Below are positions 47,399-48,344 of a stretch of 48,344 bases of DNA, in pieces. Source of the DNA: Streptomyces sp. JHA26. GTDB taxonomy: Bacteria; Actinomycetota; Actinomycetes; Streptomycetales; Streptomycetaceae. The DNA lies in NCBI RefSeq assembly GCF_002005565.1, contig NZ_BDJC01000054.1, positions 1-48,344 on the forward strand, read 5' to 3'. Position 1 is the stretch's first letter, and each line of letters starts with the position of its first letter. Made by a program: the position numbers and the translations under genes. A model generated the notes under the pieces. That model had not been told where the DNA came from. It worked only from the letters and a program-made list of their open reading frames with translations, and ran no database searches.

Positions 47399-48344
47399 GG
47401 AAGATGTCACTCCGGATGCCACGCCGTCTTGCCATGTGGATGGCGGACGACGCTGAGGCCACGTCTGTCGGCGCGCTGAGGTCCGGACGCCTCCGAGGAT
47501 GACGAAGGCCCGACGGCCGGCACACCCGACCGGCCCGGCCATGTGTCACACCACGTCGGGTGCACTCTCCCGGGCGGTGTCCTCGGCCGCCGGGTGATCC
47601 GGACCGCGGCCGGAGCAGCGGCACGCGGACCTCCGGCACGGGCCGGGGCATGGCCGGCAGCGTACGGACGAGCAGTACGGAGAGCAGCCACGGCAGCGTT
47701 CCGGCGGCCGTGACGGCGGTGAGCGCCGTCGGGTGCCGGGTGCCGGAAGGTCTTCGCGGACAGGAAGTCCGGGAAGGGTGCGCTTCGCCCCGGGCCGAAG
47801 GCGTGCCACGCGTTCCCCGAGGAGTGGACCGGGCGCTGTGGCCGGGCTGCTTCGACAGCGCGGGGACCAGCCCGAAGACCGTGCCGACGGGCACGTCACG
47901 CGCGCGCCGGTATCGCGCGGGCTCGTCGGGCAACTGGTCGACGCGCACGTCAGGGAGGCGGGGTGCCGGTCCGGTCCGGCGGTTACCGGAACCCTGGGAT
48001 TCGCTTGTGCCAAGGCGTCGTTGCCGGCCGGATCCGGCGCGGTGGTCCGGGGCGGAGCCGGTCCGCCCTCCGCGGAACTCCCACCGCCGGCCGGCGTCTC
48101 GCGCAGTGCGTGCCGCCGTCGACGTCGAGCGCCGCGCGGACGCGAGCGGGAGCTCCGGAGCCCATGTACCGGACCGTCCCGAGCCGTTGACAAAGTCGAT
48201 ACACGGTAGAAACCTGTCACCTCAGCGCTGCAAAAGATTGACTAAATCACTCAACTTTTGGATTTGGGCAGGCTCGACTTCACCTCGGCTCCTTCTGGGC
48301 CTGCTGACCACCCAACCGCCCACCAGGCGCACCGGTCCCTCACC
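47399..48344. other. Gene-poor right end
   Basis: This stretch of 946 bases contains no convincing gene. A minus-strand frame near 47660-47760 encodes ALTAVTAAGTLPWLLSVLLV, reminiscent of an MFS transmembrane helix, but the flanks are Arg/Pro-rich in every frame, so at most a decayed fragment is present. The last 110 bases are AT-rich and look like a promoter region for a gene beyond the window. Confidence 0.45.
48238..48254. promoter_or_regulatory. Possible operator at right edge
   Basis: TTGACTAAATCACTCAA (48238-48254) is a partial palindrome (TTGA/TCAA ends, 12 of 17 positions symmetrical) in an AT-rich context. It may be a regulator site for a gene just outside the window. Confidence 0.35.

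Noticed and set aside
47546..48220. A 224-codon minus-strand frame at the right end
   Set aside because: Composition is Arg/Pro/Ser-rich without domains; another frame shows only a single MFS-like hydrophobic stretch, so I describe the region as gene-poor.
1..48344. tRNA, rRNA, transposase or prophage genes
   Set aside because: I looked for tRNA T-loop and acceptor patterns, DDE or serine/tyrosine recombinase motifs and phage structural genes and found none I could support.

Overview
The window is high-GC actinobacterial DNA. Codon bias, many GTG starts, AGGAGG-type ribosome binding sites, leaderless starts and the gene families present point to Streptomyces, probably a chromosome-arm or other accessory-rich part of the genome. 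I see no rRNA, tRNA, CRISPR array, transposase or phage genes. About 50 protein genes are supported, and many are regulator/target pairs.

Layout. 0-4.2 kb: a MurNAc-salvage locus (RpiR-type regulator, divergent sodium:solute symporter, anmK). 4.2-7.5 kb: small secreted proteins, a DUF2809 membrane protein, a LuxR relic, an SCO0607-type lipoprotein and a leaderless CGNR zinc-finger/SRPBCC pair. 7.5-12 kb: a P450, a flavin monooxygenase with a divergent TetR repressor and two operators, a ComB-like phosphatase and a beheaded HTH/cupin gene. 12-16.5 kb: YceI, DinB, and an XRE regulator divergent from a 14-TM-class MFS exporter. 16.7-22.1 kb: stress genes (GlsB-type membrane protein, HEAT protein plus MerR-HEAT regulator, hydrophobic peptide, GAF-like/PP2C phosphatase, winged-helix regulator, STAS protein). 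22.3-29.6 kb: secreted proteins, LysR, VOC/WYL pair, MFS/DeoR pair, beta-carbonic anhydrase. 29.9-34.8 kb: a partner-switching stress module. It holds an rsbQ-rsbP-STAS operon with overlapping codons, a second STAS protein and an RsbW-like kinase behind a SigB-like promoter. 34.8-36.2 kb: an ArsR-type repressor with a membrane-anchored M23 peptidase. 36.4-45 kb: asnB, zinc ribbon, EF-hand protein, methyltransferase, Zn-alcohol dehydrogenase, an MfnB-type furan synthase, an alpha/beta hydrolase and an SDR. 45.3-47.4 kb: SnoaL-like protein and a two-lobed YeeE/YedE sulfur transporter preceded by a four-cysteine leader peptide. 47.4-48.3 kb: no convincing gene.

The observations I rate highest are: (i) the MfnB homologue (methanofuran-type furan synthase) in a Streptomyces setting next to an aryl-alcohol-type dehydrogenase and a methyltransferase; (ii) the RsbQ/RsbP/STAS energy-stress module, whose hydrolase belongs to the RsbQ/KAI2/D14 family; (iii) the leaderless four-cysteine leader peptide before the sulfur transporter; (iv) the MerR-HEAT/HEAT operon with a MerR-type operator; and (v) several well-defined operator palindromes in divergent regulator/target pairs. 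All functional statements are read from sequence and recalled family knowledge; no database search was possible.
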